DNA of 9,244 bases from Candidatus Gastranaerophilales bacterium (GTDB lineage Bacteria; Cyanobacteriota; Vampirovibrionia; Gastranaerophilales; JAILCC01). The notes beneath the pieces were generated by a model. The model was not told the DNA's origin, searched no databases, and saw only the letters and a list, made by a program, of their open reading frames with translations. Shown piece after piece: positions 1 through 6,814 of this stretch (positions within the stretch are counted from its first letter, which is position 1; each line of letters opens with the position of its first letter). The position numbers and the translations under genes were made by a program. The stretch lies in assembly GCA_024408745.1 (NCBI GenBank), contig JAKSUS010000036.1, positions 1 through 9,244 on the forward strand. The letters are read 5' to 3'.

Positions 1-1275
1 GAAAATCTTATGTCAAAACAAGCAAAAATTACTATCGGTCATAATCCTAAAAATGTTGAAAGTGCATCGCTTGTTGTTGCCAGCAGTGCAATTAAACAGG
101 ATAATCCTGAAATTATAAGAGCAAAAGAATTAAATATTCCAATCATTCACCGTTCACAACTTTTGGAAGCAATGATGTCAGGTTTGGGAAGAGAAGATAA
201 ACCAATATCAATCGGAGTATCAGGAACTCATGGCAAAACAACTACAACAGGCATGATGGGAATGATTTTTGAACATTCGGGTCTAAAACCATCAATAGTA
301 GTTGGAGGCATGATTCCTGCATTAAATACAAATTCTAAATTTGACAGCGGAAAATATTTTGTATCCGAGCTTGATGAAAGTGACGGAACGATTAAAGAAT
401 ATCGTCCCGATTATACAATTATTACTAACCTTGAAAAAGACCACGTTGATCATTATGCAGACGGTTTGCAACAGGTTTTGGACACCTTCAGAAACTATAT
501 AACCAATTTGCCCGAACACTCAAAAATCGTTGTAAATGTTGATGATAAAGGTATTAATTTATTATTAAAATCGATAGATTTTGCAATCAGTTGTGATAAC
601 ATTATAACCTATTCTTTAGATGAAAATGCAAATGCACATTATTTGGCGAAAAACATTATTGCAAACGGTTTTAACACAAGTGCAGATATATATAAAGATA
701 AGAATTATATCGGGACCTTGTGCTTAACTGTTCCCGGTATTCATAATATTTCTAATGCTTTGGCAACGATAGCAGTCGCACTTGATTGCGGTGTAAGTTT
801 TGATGAAATAAAGAAATCTTTGGGTAAGTTTACAGGCATGAAAAGACGTTTTCAACTTGCTGCAGAAGTTAAAGGTGTAAGACTTGTTGATGATTATGCT
901 CATCACCCGACAGAAATCGAAGCAACTTTAAAGAGTGCAAAAGAATTAAAAGATAAAAGAATAGTAAAACGTATTGTTGCAATTTTCCAACCGCACAGAT
1001 ATACACGCTTGCATGGACTTTGGGATGATTTTAAAACCTGTTTTGCAAATGCCGATAAAGTTTATGCTGTTGATGTTTATCCTGCCGGCGAAAGTCCTAT
1101 TAAGGGATATGGTACAAAAGAATTTTGCGAACAAACGGGATATAAATATTTGGCAGGTGATTTAAATGAAGTTGCCGTTAAACTTGACGGAGCACTTAAA
1201 GAAGGTGATTTGGTTCTTGCGTTAGGTGCAGGTTCAATTGTTAAATTATCTCAAATGCTAAAGGACAGAATATAA
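1..1275 (+). CDS. murC: UDP-N-acetylmuramate--L-alanine ligase, 5' partial
   Basis: MurC is the cytoplasmic ligase that uses ATP to add L-alanine to UDP-MurNAc, the first step of peptide stem synthesis. The first Met codon is at 10, but the frame is open to base 1 and the protein begins midway through the N-terminal UDP-binding domain: the usual start with its glycine-rich FxGIGG-type motif is absent. I infer that roughly 35-50 residues lie upstream and that Met10 is internal. Counting from that Met, I see the ATP P-loop GTHGKTTTT (72-80), SELDESDGT (119-127), NLEKDHVDHY (140-149), GIHNISNALA (242-251), DDYAHHPTEI (294-303) and FQPHRYTR (326-333). Together these cover the central ATPase and C-terminal Mur ligase domains, and DDYAHHP is typical of MurC rather than MurD, E or F. 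The stop overlaps the murB start by one base (TAATG), so the two genes are probably translationally coupled. Confidence 0.97.
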   Translation, partial: ENLMSKQAKITIGHNPKNVESASLVVASSAIKQDNPEIIRAKELNIPIIHRSQLLEAMMSGLGREDKPISIGVSGTHGKTTTTGMMGMIFEHSGLKPSIVVGGMIPALNTNSKFDSGKYFVSELDESDGTIKEYRPDYTIITNLEKDHVDHYADGLQQVLDTFRNYITNLPEHSKIVVNVDDKGINLLLKSIDFAISCDNIITYSLDENANAHYLAKNIIANGFNTSADIYKDKNYIGTLCLTVPGIHNISNALATIAVALDCGVSFDEIKKSLGKFTGMKRRFQLAAEVKGVRLVDDYAHHPTEIEATLKSAKELKDKRIVKRIVAIFQPHRYTRLHGLWDDFKTCFANADKVYAVDVYPAGESPIKGYGTKEFCEQTGYKYLAGDLNEVAVKLDGALKEGDLVLALGAGSIVKLSQMLKDRI

Positions 1276-2204
1276 TGGTTATTGAAAATAATTTACTTGA
1301 AAATTATGAACTAAAATCATTAACCACTTTAAAAATCGGAGGGAATGCACAATTTGCATTTATTCCTGAAAATATTGAAGAAATGGCTGATATTATTAAA
1401 TATTGCAATAAGGAAAATAAAAAATTTAATATTATCGGTGCAGGTTCAAATCTCTTAATTTCTTCAAAAGGTGTTGATGATATAACAATAATTACCAAAA
1501 ATTTAAAAGAGATAAAAAAACTTGATGAAACAAGAATTTCTGCTCAATGCGGTGTGAAATCGGCTAATTTTTCAAGATTTGTTTACGATTACGAATTAGC
1601 AGGCGGTGAGTTTTTAATCGGTATTCCGGGTTCAATTGGCGGTGCTATTTATATGAATGCAGGAGCGCATGGGCAAAATATTAAAGATATTATTGAAAGT
1701 GTTAAAATTTTAGATTTAAACTCTAATGATATTAAAGAAATTCCGTTTAGCGAACTTTATTTTAATTATCGTTCTTCTATTTTCTCGGATAAAAATTATA
1801 AGATTTTAGAAGCAACATTTAATTTGCCGAAAGGTGAAAAAGAAAAAATAAAGGAAAGAATGGATTTTCATGTTAATTACAGAGCAGAACATCATCCGCC
1901 TTTAACAGAATATAGTGCAGGTTCAACCTTCAGAAATCCCGAAGGTGATTATGCTGCTAATCTTTTGGAAAAAGTCGGAGCAAAAGAGTATATCGAAAAT
2001 GATAAAGTAAGATTTTCCGTTAAACATGCGAATTTCTTATACAATTTTAATGATGCAACTTCACTTGATGTTGTGAGATTAATGTATAAAATGTGGGACA
2101 GAGTTAATAAAGAATTTAATATTAAACTTCATCCCGAGATTAAATTTATTGGTAATAAAACAGATGAGGAAATTGAATTATGGGAAATTATGACAAAACT
2201 TTAA
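1275..2204 (+). CDS. murB: UDP-N-acetylenolpyruvoylglucosamine reductase
   Basis: MurB is a cytoplasmic FAD enzyme that uses NADPH to reduce UDP-GlcNAc-enolpyruvate to UDP-MurNAc, the substrate of MurC encoded just upstream. The 309-residue protein has the FAD-binding PCMH-type fold, with LKIGGNA (19-25), IIGAGSNLL (53-61) and GIPGSIGGAIYMNAGAHG (116-133). The MurB C-terminal domain follows, with YRSS (166-169 region), the catalytic serine in AGSTF (S217) and the catalytic glutamate in LHPE (E288). The length and the AGSTFRNP form suggest the shorter type II class found in many Gram-positives and others, not the longer E. coli type; this is by motif memory only. The start is supported by AAAGGA at 1260-1265, nine bases upstream, and by the one-base overlap with murC. 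The 3' end overlaps ddl by 25 bases. Confidence 0.97.
   Translation: MVIENNLLENYELKSLTTLKIGGNAQFAFIPENIEEMADIIKYCNKENKKFNIIGAGSNLLISSKGVDDITIITKNLKEIKKLDETRISAQCGVKSANFSRFVYDYELAGGEFLIGIPGSIGGAIYMNAGAHGQNIKDIIESVKILDLNSNDIKEIPFSELYFNYRSSIFSDKNYKILEATFNLPKGEKEKIKERMDFHVNYRAEHHPPLTEYSAGSTFRNPEGDYAANLLEKVGAKEYIENDKVRFSVKHANFLYNFNDATSLDVVRLMYKMWDRVNKEFNIKLHPEIKFIGNKTDEEIELWEIMTKL
2166..2170 (+). promoter_or_regulatory. Shine-Dalgarno of ddl inside murB
   Basis: GAGGA lies nine bases before the ATG at 2180, within the coding sequence of murB. It supports 2180 as the ddl start even though this gives a 25-base overlap with murB. No other in-frame Met occurs before the first conserved Ddl motif, so the overlap is probably real. 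Confidence 0.6.
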
Positions 2205-3136
2205 TTTCTTTTGATAAAAAGATAGGTGTGCTTTGCGGCGGAATGTCATCAGAAAGAGATGTTTCTCTTCGGTCTGGCAAAAACTGTTATGAAGCACTAT
2301 TGAGATTAGGTTATAAAAATACTGTTTTAATTGATGTTGATAAAAATGTTGGGGACAAATTAAAACAGGAAGAAATAGAGATTGCATTTTTGGCTTTGCA
2401 CGGAAAATATGGTGAAGACGGTTGCATACAAGGTTTATTAGAAATCATGGGAATACCTTATACAGGTTGTGGAGTTAGTGCAAGTGCAATTTCAATGAAT
2501 AAAGATATGACAAAGAGAGTTTTGAGTTTATTCCCTGAAATTCCTTTGATAAAATCACAAGTTTTAAAGAAAGAAAATCTTGATACTTTTGAAATGACTT
2601 TAAATTATCCTGTCATGATTAAACCTGTTTGTGAAGGTTCAAGTATCGGTATGGTAAAAGTTGAAAGCAAAGATAAATTAAAAGAAGCATTTGATGAAGC
2701 ATTCAAGTATAGTGATTGCCTTTTGATTGAAGAATTTTTGGAAGGTTTAAGTACAACTGTCGGGGTTTTGGATATTGAAAACGAAACAATAGCAACACCG
2801 ATTTTAGCATTCCACACGAAAACAGAATGGTATGATTACGAAGCAAAATATACCCAAGGTATGACAGAATTTGAATTACCTGCAAAATTACCCGAAGATT
2901 TAACTAAGAAAATTCAAGAAATTGCTGTTTTATCTCATAAAGCAGTAAACGGAGCAGGATTATCAAGAGTTGATTTCTTAATTACAAAAGATAATATTCC
3001 TTACGTTTTGGAGATTAATACAATTCCGGGTATGACGGATTTGAGTGATTTGCCTGCACAGGCAAGAGCAATGGGAATTGATTTTGATACATTGGTTAAA
3101 ATAATTTTGAACAGTTCATTAATAAAAGAAAAATAA
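2180..3136 (+). CDS. ddl: D-alanine--D-alanine ligase
   Basis: Ddl is an ATP-grasp ligase that joins two D-alanines to form the dipeptide ending the peptidoglycan stem. The 318-residue length is normal for the DdlB-type family. Visible motifs are GGMSSERDVS (20-29, with the catalytic Glu25), ALHGKYGEDG (72-81), the ATP-grasp stretches KPVCEGSSIGM (148-158) and LLIEEFLEG (181-189), the substrate-loop WYDYEAKY (217-224), RVDF (263-266) and LEINTIPGMT (277-286) with metal-binding Glu278 and Asn280, then Ser289. The YDYEAKY tyrosine region matches D-Ala-D-Ala ligases; VanA-type D-lactate ligases carry a histidine there, so a vancomycin-resistance depsipeptide ligase is unlikely. The position between murB and ftsQ fits a cell-wall operon. 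The overlap with murB suggests coupled translation. Confidence 0.97.
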   Translation: MGNYDKTLISFDKKIGVLCGGMSSERDVSLRSGKNCYEALLRLGYKNTVLIDVDKNVGDKLKQEEIEIAFLALHGKYGEDGCIQGLLEIMGIPYTGCGVSASAISMNKDMTKRVLSLFPEIPLIKSQVLKKENLDTFEMTLNYPVMIKPVCEGSSIGMVKVESKDKLKEAFDEAFKYSDCLLIEEFLEGLSTTVGVLDIENETIATPILAFHTKTEWYDYEAKYTQGMTEFELPAKLPEDLTKKIQEIAVLSHKAVNGAGLSRVDFLITKDNIPYVLEINTIPGMTDLSDLPAQARAMGIDFDTLVKIILNSSLIKEK

Positions 3137-3137
3137 T

Positions 3138-4214
3138 ATGTTTGGTAAAAAGAAAAATATAAAGAAGAAAAAAACTTTTAAGAAGTCAAAAATTGAGTTA
3201 AGCGATATTCCTTCAAGCAGTATGAAGAGGGAGTATTATAAAAAACGCCGTGAGCAAAAACGTGTAAAAAATGCTATTTTTAAAACTCATTTTATGGTAA
3301 AGTGCTTGCTTATTATATTTTTATTATTCTGTTCGTCAAGAATTGCAATTTGTCATTTTTGGTATTTGCCACAAAATGCTTTTCAAAAATATCCTTCAAA
3401 ATATTTGAAAATAATCGGAAACAGAATTACTCCCGAAGATAAAATTTTAAAAACAATAAAAACCATTCCTATAGAGAAAAAACCTATATACCTGATAAAT
3501 ACAAGTTCTTATGAAAAAGAAATAGAAAAATTAAGTCCGGTAAAAAGAGCATTTGTAAGAAGATATTGGCTTCCTGCACGCTTTGAAGTAACTATTGAAG
3601 AAGAAATCCCTGTTTTAACTGTTTCGCCTACTCCTAATGCACCTGAAATAGCAGCATTAACCCGTGATGGCAGAGTTATTTCAAAAAATTATCTTCCTTT
3701 ACCGGAAAAAGCCAATAAAACATATAAAATATTAACTTATGATGATTATACAAAATGGTCAAAAGATGAAATTATATTTTTAAAAACACTTTCTCAGAGA
3801 ATAGAGGATTTTTCCGGTGAAAAACTTTTATATCTGGATATAAGAAATAAACGTGATGTTTATGCTCAGTTAGAATCTATAAAAGTCAGAATAGGTGAAT
3901 TTAATACAACTTTAAAAGACAGAATAGAAAGATTAAATTCTATTATGCCTCAAATTGAGAATTTAAAAAGACAAACTGATTATGTTGATATAAGATGGGA
4001 TAATACAACATATTTAAAGAAAAAATCCAAAAAACCTGCTGTTTCTTTGGTGAAAAAAGATGCAAAAGAAAATAACAATAAGAAACCCGAATCCAAACAA
4101 CAGCCAAAACAAATACAGAACAAGACGACAAGTAAACAAACAGTCAAAACAAATAATGTACAGGTAAAAGAACCCGCACCGCAACCGTTAAGTCTTAAAA
4201 CAGTTGAACCGTAA
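3138..4214 (+). CDS. ftsQ: Cell division protein FtsQ/DivIB with POTRA domain
   Basis: FtsQ/DivIB is a single-pass membrane protein of the divisome that links cytoplasmic and periplasmic division proteins. The 358-residue protein starts with a very lysine/arginine-rich cytoplasmic tail (1-50), then one hydrophobic segment (about 52-72) that fits a signal anchor. A POTRA-like region follows (about 88-156), from YLKIIGNRITPEDK to the RRYWLPARFEVTIEEEIPVL stretch, which resembles the FtsQ consensus of a VRRxWP segment before a paired E-E-x-P. The later FtsQ region has VRIGEFNTTLKDRIERL (250-266) and YVDIRW (282-287). The last 65 residues or so are low-complexity and rich in K, Q, N, T and P. The start lies one base after the ddl stop and has no clear ribosome binding site, so coupling to ddl is likely. 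Family-level call; sequence conservation of FtsQ is generally low. Confidence 0.85.
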   Translation: MFGKKKNIKKKKTFKKSKIELSDIPSSSMKREYYKKRREQKRVKNAIFKTHFMVKCLLIIFLLFCSSRIAICHFWYLPQNAFQKYPSKYLKIIGNRITPEDKILKTIKTIPIEKKPIYLINTSSYEKEIEKLSPVKRAFVRRYWLPARFEVTIEEEIPVLTVSPTPNAPEIAALTRDGRVISKNYLPLPEKANKTYKILTYDDYTKWSKDEIIFLKTLSQRIEDFSGEKLLYLDIRNKRDVYAQLESIKVRIGEFNTTLKDRIERLNSIMPQIENLKRQTDYVDIRWDNTTYLKKKSKKPAVSLVKKDAKENNNKKPESKQQPKQIQNKTTSKQTVKTNNVQVKEPAPQPLSLKTVEP

Positions 4215-4224
4215 TAATAAAATA

Positions 4225-4656
4225 TTACATATTATTAATATCAATACCTGTTTTCATTGCAACTTTTAATCTTGCAAGTGCTTTTGCCAAAGAAACTTGT
4301 GCAACTGTATAATTTGCTTCATCAGAAGTTTGTTCGGCAAGCAAAGCTTCCGCTCTTTGTTTTTCGGCATTAGCTTTTGTTACATCAATTTCTTCACCTA
4401 ATTCTGCAATATCGGATAAAATTGTAACATTATCATTATCAATTTGGAAAATACCGCCTAAAGTCGTTAAATATTTTTCTTCTTTATTATTAACATACTT
4501 TGTGTACCCGACTCCTAAGGTAGTTGTCATCGGAATATGTCCCGGTAAAACACCAAATTCACCGTCAACTGCAGTTGAATAAACTTCATCACATTCTGTT
4601 TCAAGCAAAATTCTTAAAGGAGTTATAACTTTAAGATTTAATTTTTTTCCGCTCAT
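4225..4656 (-). CDS. atpC: F-type ATP synthase epsilon subunit
   Basis: The epsilon subunit is part of the rotating central stalk of the F1 sector and can inhibit ATP hydrolysis. The 143-residue protein has the expected two-part form. The N-terminal beta-sandwich carries LKVITPLRILLETECDEV (8-25) and the family hallmark GEFGVLPGHIP (32-42). An alanine-rich C-terminal helical hairpin follows (about 92-135). The start at 4656 is three bases after the atpD stop. The best ribosome binding site, GGAGG (plus-strand CCTCC at 4671-4675), is about 14 bases from the start and inside atpD, which is a little far and suggests coupling to beta translation. The gene is called atpE in cyanobacterial nomenclature. 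The 3' end faces ftsQ with only 10 bases between the stops. Confidence 0.96.
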   Translation of the reverse strand: MSGKKLNLKVITPLRILLETECDEVYSTAVDGEFGVLPGHIPMTTTLGVGYTKYVNNKEEKYLTTLGGIFQIDNDNVTILSDIAELGEEIDVTKANAEKQRAEALLAEQTSDEANYTVAQVSLAKALARLKVAMKTGIDINNM

Positions 4657-4659
4657 AAA

Positions 4660-6090
4660 CTATACAGCAGCCTCCATTTGTTTTGCTTTTTCAATAACAT
4701 CTTCAATAGAACCAACCATATAAAATGCTTGTTCGGGAAGATGATCATATTTGCCTTCACAAATTTCTTTGAAGCTTCTTATAGTATCTTCAAGTTTTAC
4801 ATATTTACCTTTTAAACCTGTGAATGTTTCGGCAACAAAGTTTGGTTGACTCAAGAATTTTTGAATTCTTCTCGCTCTGTTTACCGTAACTTTATCTTCG
4901 TCAGAAAGTTCATCCATACCTAAAATTGCAATAATATCTTGTAAATCTTTGTATTTTTGAAGAATACTTTGTACCTGACGTGCAACTTTATAGTGTTCTT
5001 CACCAATAATATTCGGGTCTAATGCTCTTGAAGTACTTGCAAGAGGGTCAGCAGCAGGATAAATACCTAATTCTGCAATTTGTCTTGATAATACGGTTGA
5101 AGCATCTAAGTGTGAGAACGTTGTAGCAGGAGCCGGGTCAGTCAAGTCATCGGCAGGAACATAAATTGCCTGAACTGATGTGATTGAACCATCTTGCGTA
5201 CTTGTAATACGTTCTTGTAATTCACCCATTTCGGTAGCCAAAGTAGGTTGGTAACCAACGGCACTCGGCATACGTCCTAAAAGTGCAGATACTTCAGAAC
5301 CTGCTTGTGTAAATCTGAAAATGTTATCAATAAATAAAAGTACGTCTTGTTTTGAAACATCTCTGAAATATTCCGCAACGGTAAGAGCGCTTAAACCAAC
5401 TCTCATTCTTGCTCCGGGAGGTTCGTTCATTTGTCCGTAAACAAGTGCAACTTTATCAATAACTTTTGATTCTTTCATTTCGTTCCAAAGGTCATTACCT
5501 TCTCTTGTTCTTTCACCAACACCGCCAAATACGGAAACACCACCATGCTCTTTTGCGATATTGTGAATTAATTCCATGATTAAAACTGTTTTACCGACAC
5601 CGGCACCACCGAATAAACCGATTTTACCGCCTTTTTGATATGGTTGAAGAAGGTCAATAACTTTAATACCTGTTTCAAAAACTTCAATATTGGTATTTTG
5701 ATCTGTTAATTTTGGTGATTCTCTGTGAATCGGGAGCATTGTTTCCGCATTAACGTCACCTTGTTCATCAACAGGTTCACCTAAAACATTCAAGATTCTT
5801 CCTAATGTTGCATTACCAACGGGAACTTTAATCGGTTCACCCGTATTGATAACTTTCATTCCTCTTGCTAAACCGTCAGTAGATGACATTGCAACAGAGC
5901 GGACTCTGTTTTCACCCAATAATTGTTGTACTTCACAAGTTAAATCTATTTCATCACCATTCGGTGCTTTATCTCGTACTATAATTGCATCATAAATTTC
6001 AGGTAAATTTCCGTCAGAAAATTCAACGTCAACGACAGGTCCTATTACCTGAGTGATTTTACCTTCTGAAACAACATTAATATTTTTCAT
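4660..6090 (-). CDS. atpD: F-type ATP synthase beta subunit
   Basis: The beta subunit carries the catalytic sites for ATP synthesis in the F1 head. I place the start at 6090 (protein MKNINVVSEGK..., 476 residues), not at the far end of the open frame at 6201. Family members begin close to the EGKITQVIGPVVDVEF block, the 37 extra codons show no beta-subunit similarity, and an AAAAGGG ribosome binding site lies six bases before 6090. Motifs are the Walker A GGAGVGKT (161-168), GERTREGND with the catalytic Glu193, Walker B LLFIDNIFRF (251-260), the LGRMPSAVGYQPTLATEMG loop (271-289) and the signature-like PAADPLASTSR (345-355), where alanine occupies the third position usually held by Val, Ile or Leu. 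Gamma (atpG) is not upstream; the neighbouring gene is divergent, so beta-epsilon is a separate unit as in Cyanobacteria (where this gene is called atpB). Confidence 0.97.
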   Translation of the reverse strand: MKNINVVSEGKITQVIGPVVDVEFSDGNLPEIYDAIIVRDKAPNGDEIDLTCEVQQLLGENRVRSVAMSSTDGLARGMKVINTGEPIKVPVGNATLGRILNVLGEPVDEQGDVNAETMLPIHRESPKLTDQNTNIEVFETGIKVIDLLQPYQKGGKIGLFGGAGVGKTVLIMELIHNIAKEHGGVSVFGGVGERTREGNDLWNEMKESKVIDKVALVYGQMNEPPGARMRVGLSALTVAEYFRDVSKQDVLLFIDNIFRFTQAGSEVSALLGRMPSAVGYQPTLATEMGELQERITSTQDGSITSVQAIYVPADDLTDPAPATTFSHLDASTVLSRQIAELGIYPAADPLASTSRALDPNIIGEEHYKVARQVQSILQKYKDLQDIIAILGMDELSDEDKVTVNRARRIQKFLSQPNFVAETFTGLKGKYVKLEDTIRSFKEICEGKYDHLPEQAFYMVGSIEDVIEKAKQMEAAV

Positions 6091-6096
6091 TATTAG

Positions 6097-6103
6097 CCCT
6101 TTT
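6097..6103 (-). promoter_or_regulatory. Shine-Dalgarno deciding the atpD start
   Basis: On the minus strand AAAAGGG stands six bases before the ATG at 6090-6088. This is ideal spacing and sets the beta subunit start 37 codons inside the longest open frame. Confidence 0.7.
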
Positions 6104-6130
6104 CTTACTATATAATCTAACTTAATGTTA

Positions 6131-6159
6131 ATTATATAACTTTTTGAGATTTTGAGCAA
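6131..6159 (-). promoter_or_regulatory. Candidate sigma70-type promoter of atpDC
   Basis: Reading the minus strand, a perfect TATAAT (plus 6136 to 6131) is preceded at exactly 17 bases by TTGCTC (plus 6159 to 6154), which matches only the TTG half of the -35 consensus. Transcription would start about 6124 and give a leader of roughly 34 bases ending in the AAAAGGG ribosome binding site. In such AT-rich DNA the -10 match alone is weak evidence, but the position before an isolated atpDC unit is sensible. Confidence 0.45.
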
Positions 6160-6242
6160 TAATTTTGGATAAATCAACCTTTTATTCTTTATTTGTTGCA
6201 ATAATATAAAATTAGTAAAACCATGTTTTTATAAGGTTTAGG

Positions 6243-6262
6243 CAATTTTTTTATTAAAATTG
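6243..6262. repeat. Short inverted repeat in the divergent region
   Basis: CAATTTT (6243-6249) and AAAATTG (6256-6262) are perfect 7-base inverted copies around a 6-base spacer. It lies upstream of the small protein gene and could be an operator half-site pair or a weak hairpin followed by TTTTTATT. With one G-C pair it is a poor terminator, and AT-rich DNA produces such repeats by chance. Confidence 0.3.
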
Positions 6263-6273
6263 TTTTTATTAAT

Positions 6274-6296
6274 ATAAGGTAATACAATAAGGTAAT
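6274..6296 (+). repeat. Tandem ATAAGGTAAT repeat before the small ORF
   Basis: ATAAGGTAAT occurs at 6274-6283 and again at 6287-6296, with a 13-base period. A third shorter copy, ATAAGGT, is at 6231-6237. The last copy holds AAGG, which can serve as the ribosome binding site for the ATG at 6304 (11 bases away). The repeat may be a duplicated ribosome binding region or a binding site for a regulator; the sequence does not decide. Confidence 0.45.
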
Positions 6297-6303
6297 TAAA
6301 AGC

Positions 6304-6702
6304 ATGTCTTGGTCAGATAAAGAAGCATTCAAAGAATTAAGTGATCCTAACAGCGTATATTATTTAGGTAATCCTTCACCTTTCGTGCAAGTTCAGAATT
6401 ATTTGAATGGTTTCGGCGGCAGAGGATACTATAATACTAATTATTTCGGTGCTAATAAGGCTCGTTATCTTGCACCACGCATGTCTGACAGCGTTGAAAT
6501 CATGGGAGCAATCAAAAAAAGAAATGATTTCAATAGCAGGGTTCCAAAAGTAGGTATTGGTGCTGCTGCAATTTTAAGCTTGCTTGTTGCAAGAAAAATT
6601 CCGGGTGTTAATTTGATATTCCCTGCTATAGGCGGACTATTCAGAGGCATCGGCTGGGCTATTGGTGGAATTTTTAGAGGTCTTGGTAAATTATTTAAGT
6701 AA
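6304..6702 (+). CDS. Unrecognised small glycine-rich membrane-associated protein
   Basis: I do not recognise this 132-residue protein. The N-terminal part (1-80) is polar and rich in Asn, Tyr and Gly (for example the NGFGGRGYYNTNYFG stretch at 35-49) with no signal peptide. The C-terminal part starts with a short hydrophobic stretch (about 83-97) and ends in a glycine-rich, hydrophobic and cationic tail. The tail holds two copies of a block, GGLFRGIG (110-117) and GGIFRGLG (121-128), 11 residues apart, and ends GKLFK. The two copies are encoded by different codons, which argues for a real, selected protein repeat. The shape suggests a membrane-binding amphipathic helix or a membrane hairpin. 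The start has an AAGG 11 bases upstream. The gene is transcribed away from atpD and is closed by its own terminator, so it looks like a single-gene unit. Function unknown; a structural, envelope or membrane-active peptide role is only a guess. Confidence 0.8.
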   Translation: MSWSDKEAFKELSDPNSVYYLGNPSPFVQVQNYLNGFGGRGYYNTNYFGANKARYLAPRMSDSVEIMGAIKKRNDFNSRVPKVGIGAAAILSLLVARKIPGVNLIFPAIGGLFRGIGWAIGGIFRGLGKLFK

Positions 6703-6732
6703 ATAATTAATTATTAAATTTATATTGTTCCA

Positions 6733-6764
6733 TCTGAATATAATAAATATATTCAGAAGTTTTT
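6733..6764 (+). terminator. Intrinsic terminator after the small ORF
   Basis: TCTGAATATA (6733-6742) and TATATTCAGA (6748-6757) pair perfectly as a 10-base stem with a 5-base loop, followed by AG and TTTTT (6760-6764). It lies 31 bases after the stop at 6702. The T-run is only on the plus strand side, so it acts in the direction of the small gene. A TATAAT (6739-6744) sits within the left arm and could instead be the -10 of a deoB promoter, though no fitting -35 is seen. Confidence 0.7.
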
Positions 6765-6814
6765 GCTGTATGTTTTTTATTGCAAAAGCCTCAGGCATGG
6801 AGTAAAATAATAGA

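Noticed and set aside
2180..3136. Vancomycin-resistance type D-Ala-D-Lac ligase
   Set aside because: The substrate loop has the tyrosine-containing YDYEAKY form of D-Ala-D-Ala ligases, and no vanH or vanX partner is nearby.
4212..4237. All-AT inverted repeat between ftsQ and atpC as a bidirectional terminator
   Set aside because: The stem has no G-C pair, a 10-base loop and no T-run on either strand; expected by chance in such AT-rich sequence.
6260..6288. TTGTTT - 17 bases - TACAAT as a promoter of the small gene
   Set aside because: Transcription would start near 6295, cutting off the likely ribosome binding site at 6289-6292, so it does not fit the gene start.
6702..6715. Perfect 14-base palindrome AATAATTAATTATT after the small gene stop
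   Set aside because: Composed only of A and T, with no flanking motif; the nearby 10-base stem with a T-run is the better terminator.
6797..6805. ATG GAG TAA mini-ORF overlapping the deoB ribosome binding site
   Set aside because: Two codons only, and the GGAG is adequately explained as the deoB ribosome binding site.
6780..6808. TTGCAA - 17 bases - TAAAAT as the deoB promoter
   Set aside because: Predicted transcription start falls at the deoB ATG and excludes the GGAG ribosome binding site at 6799-6802.
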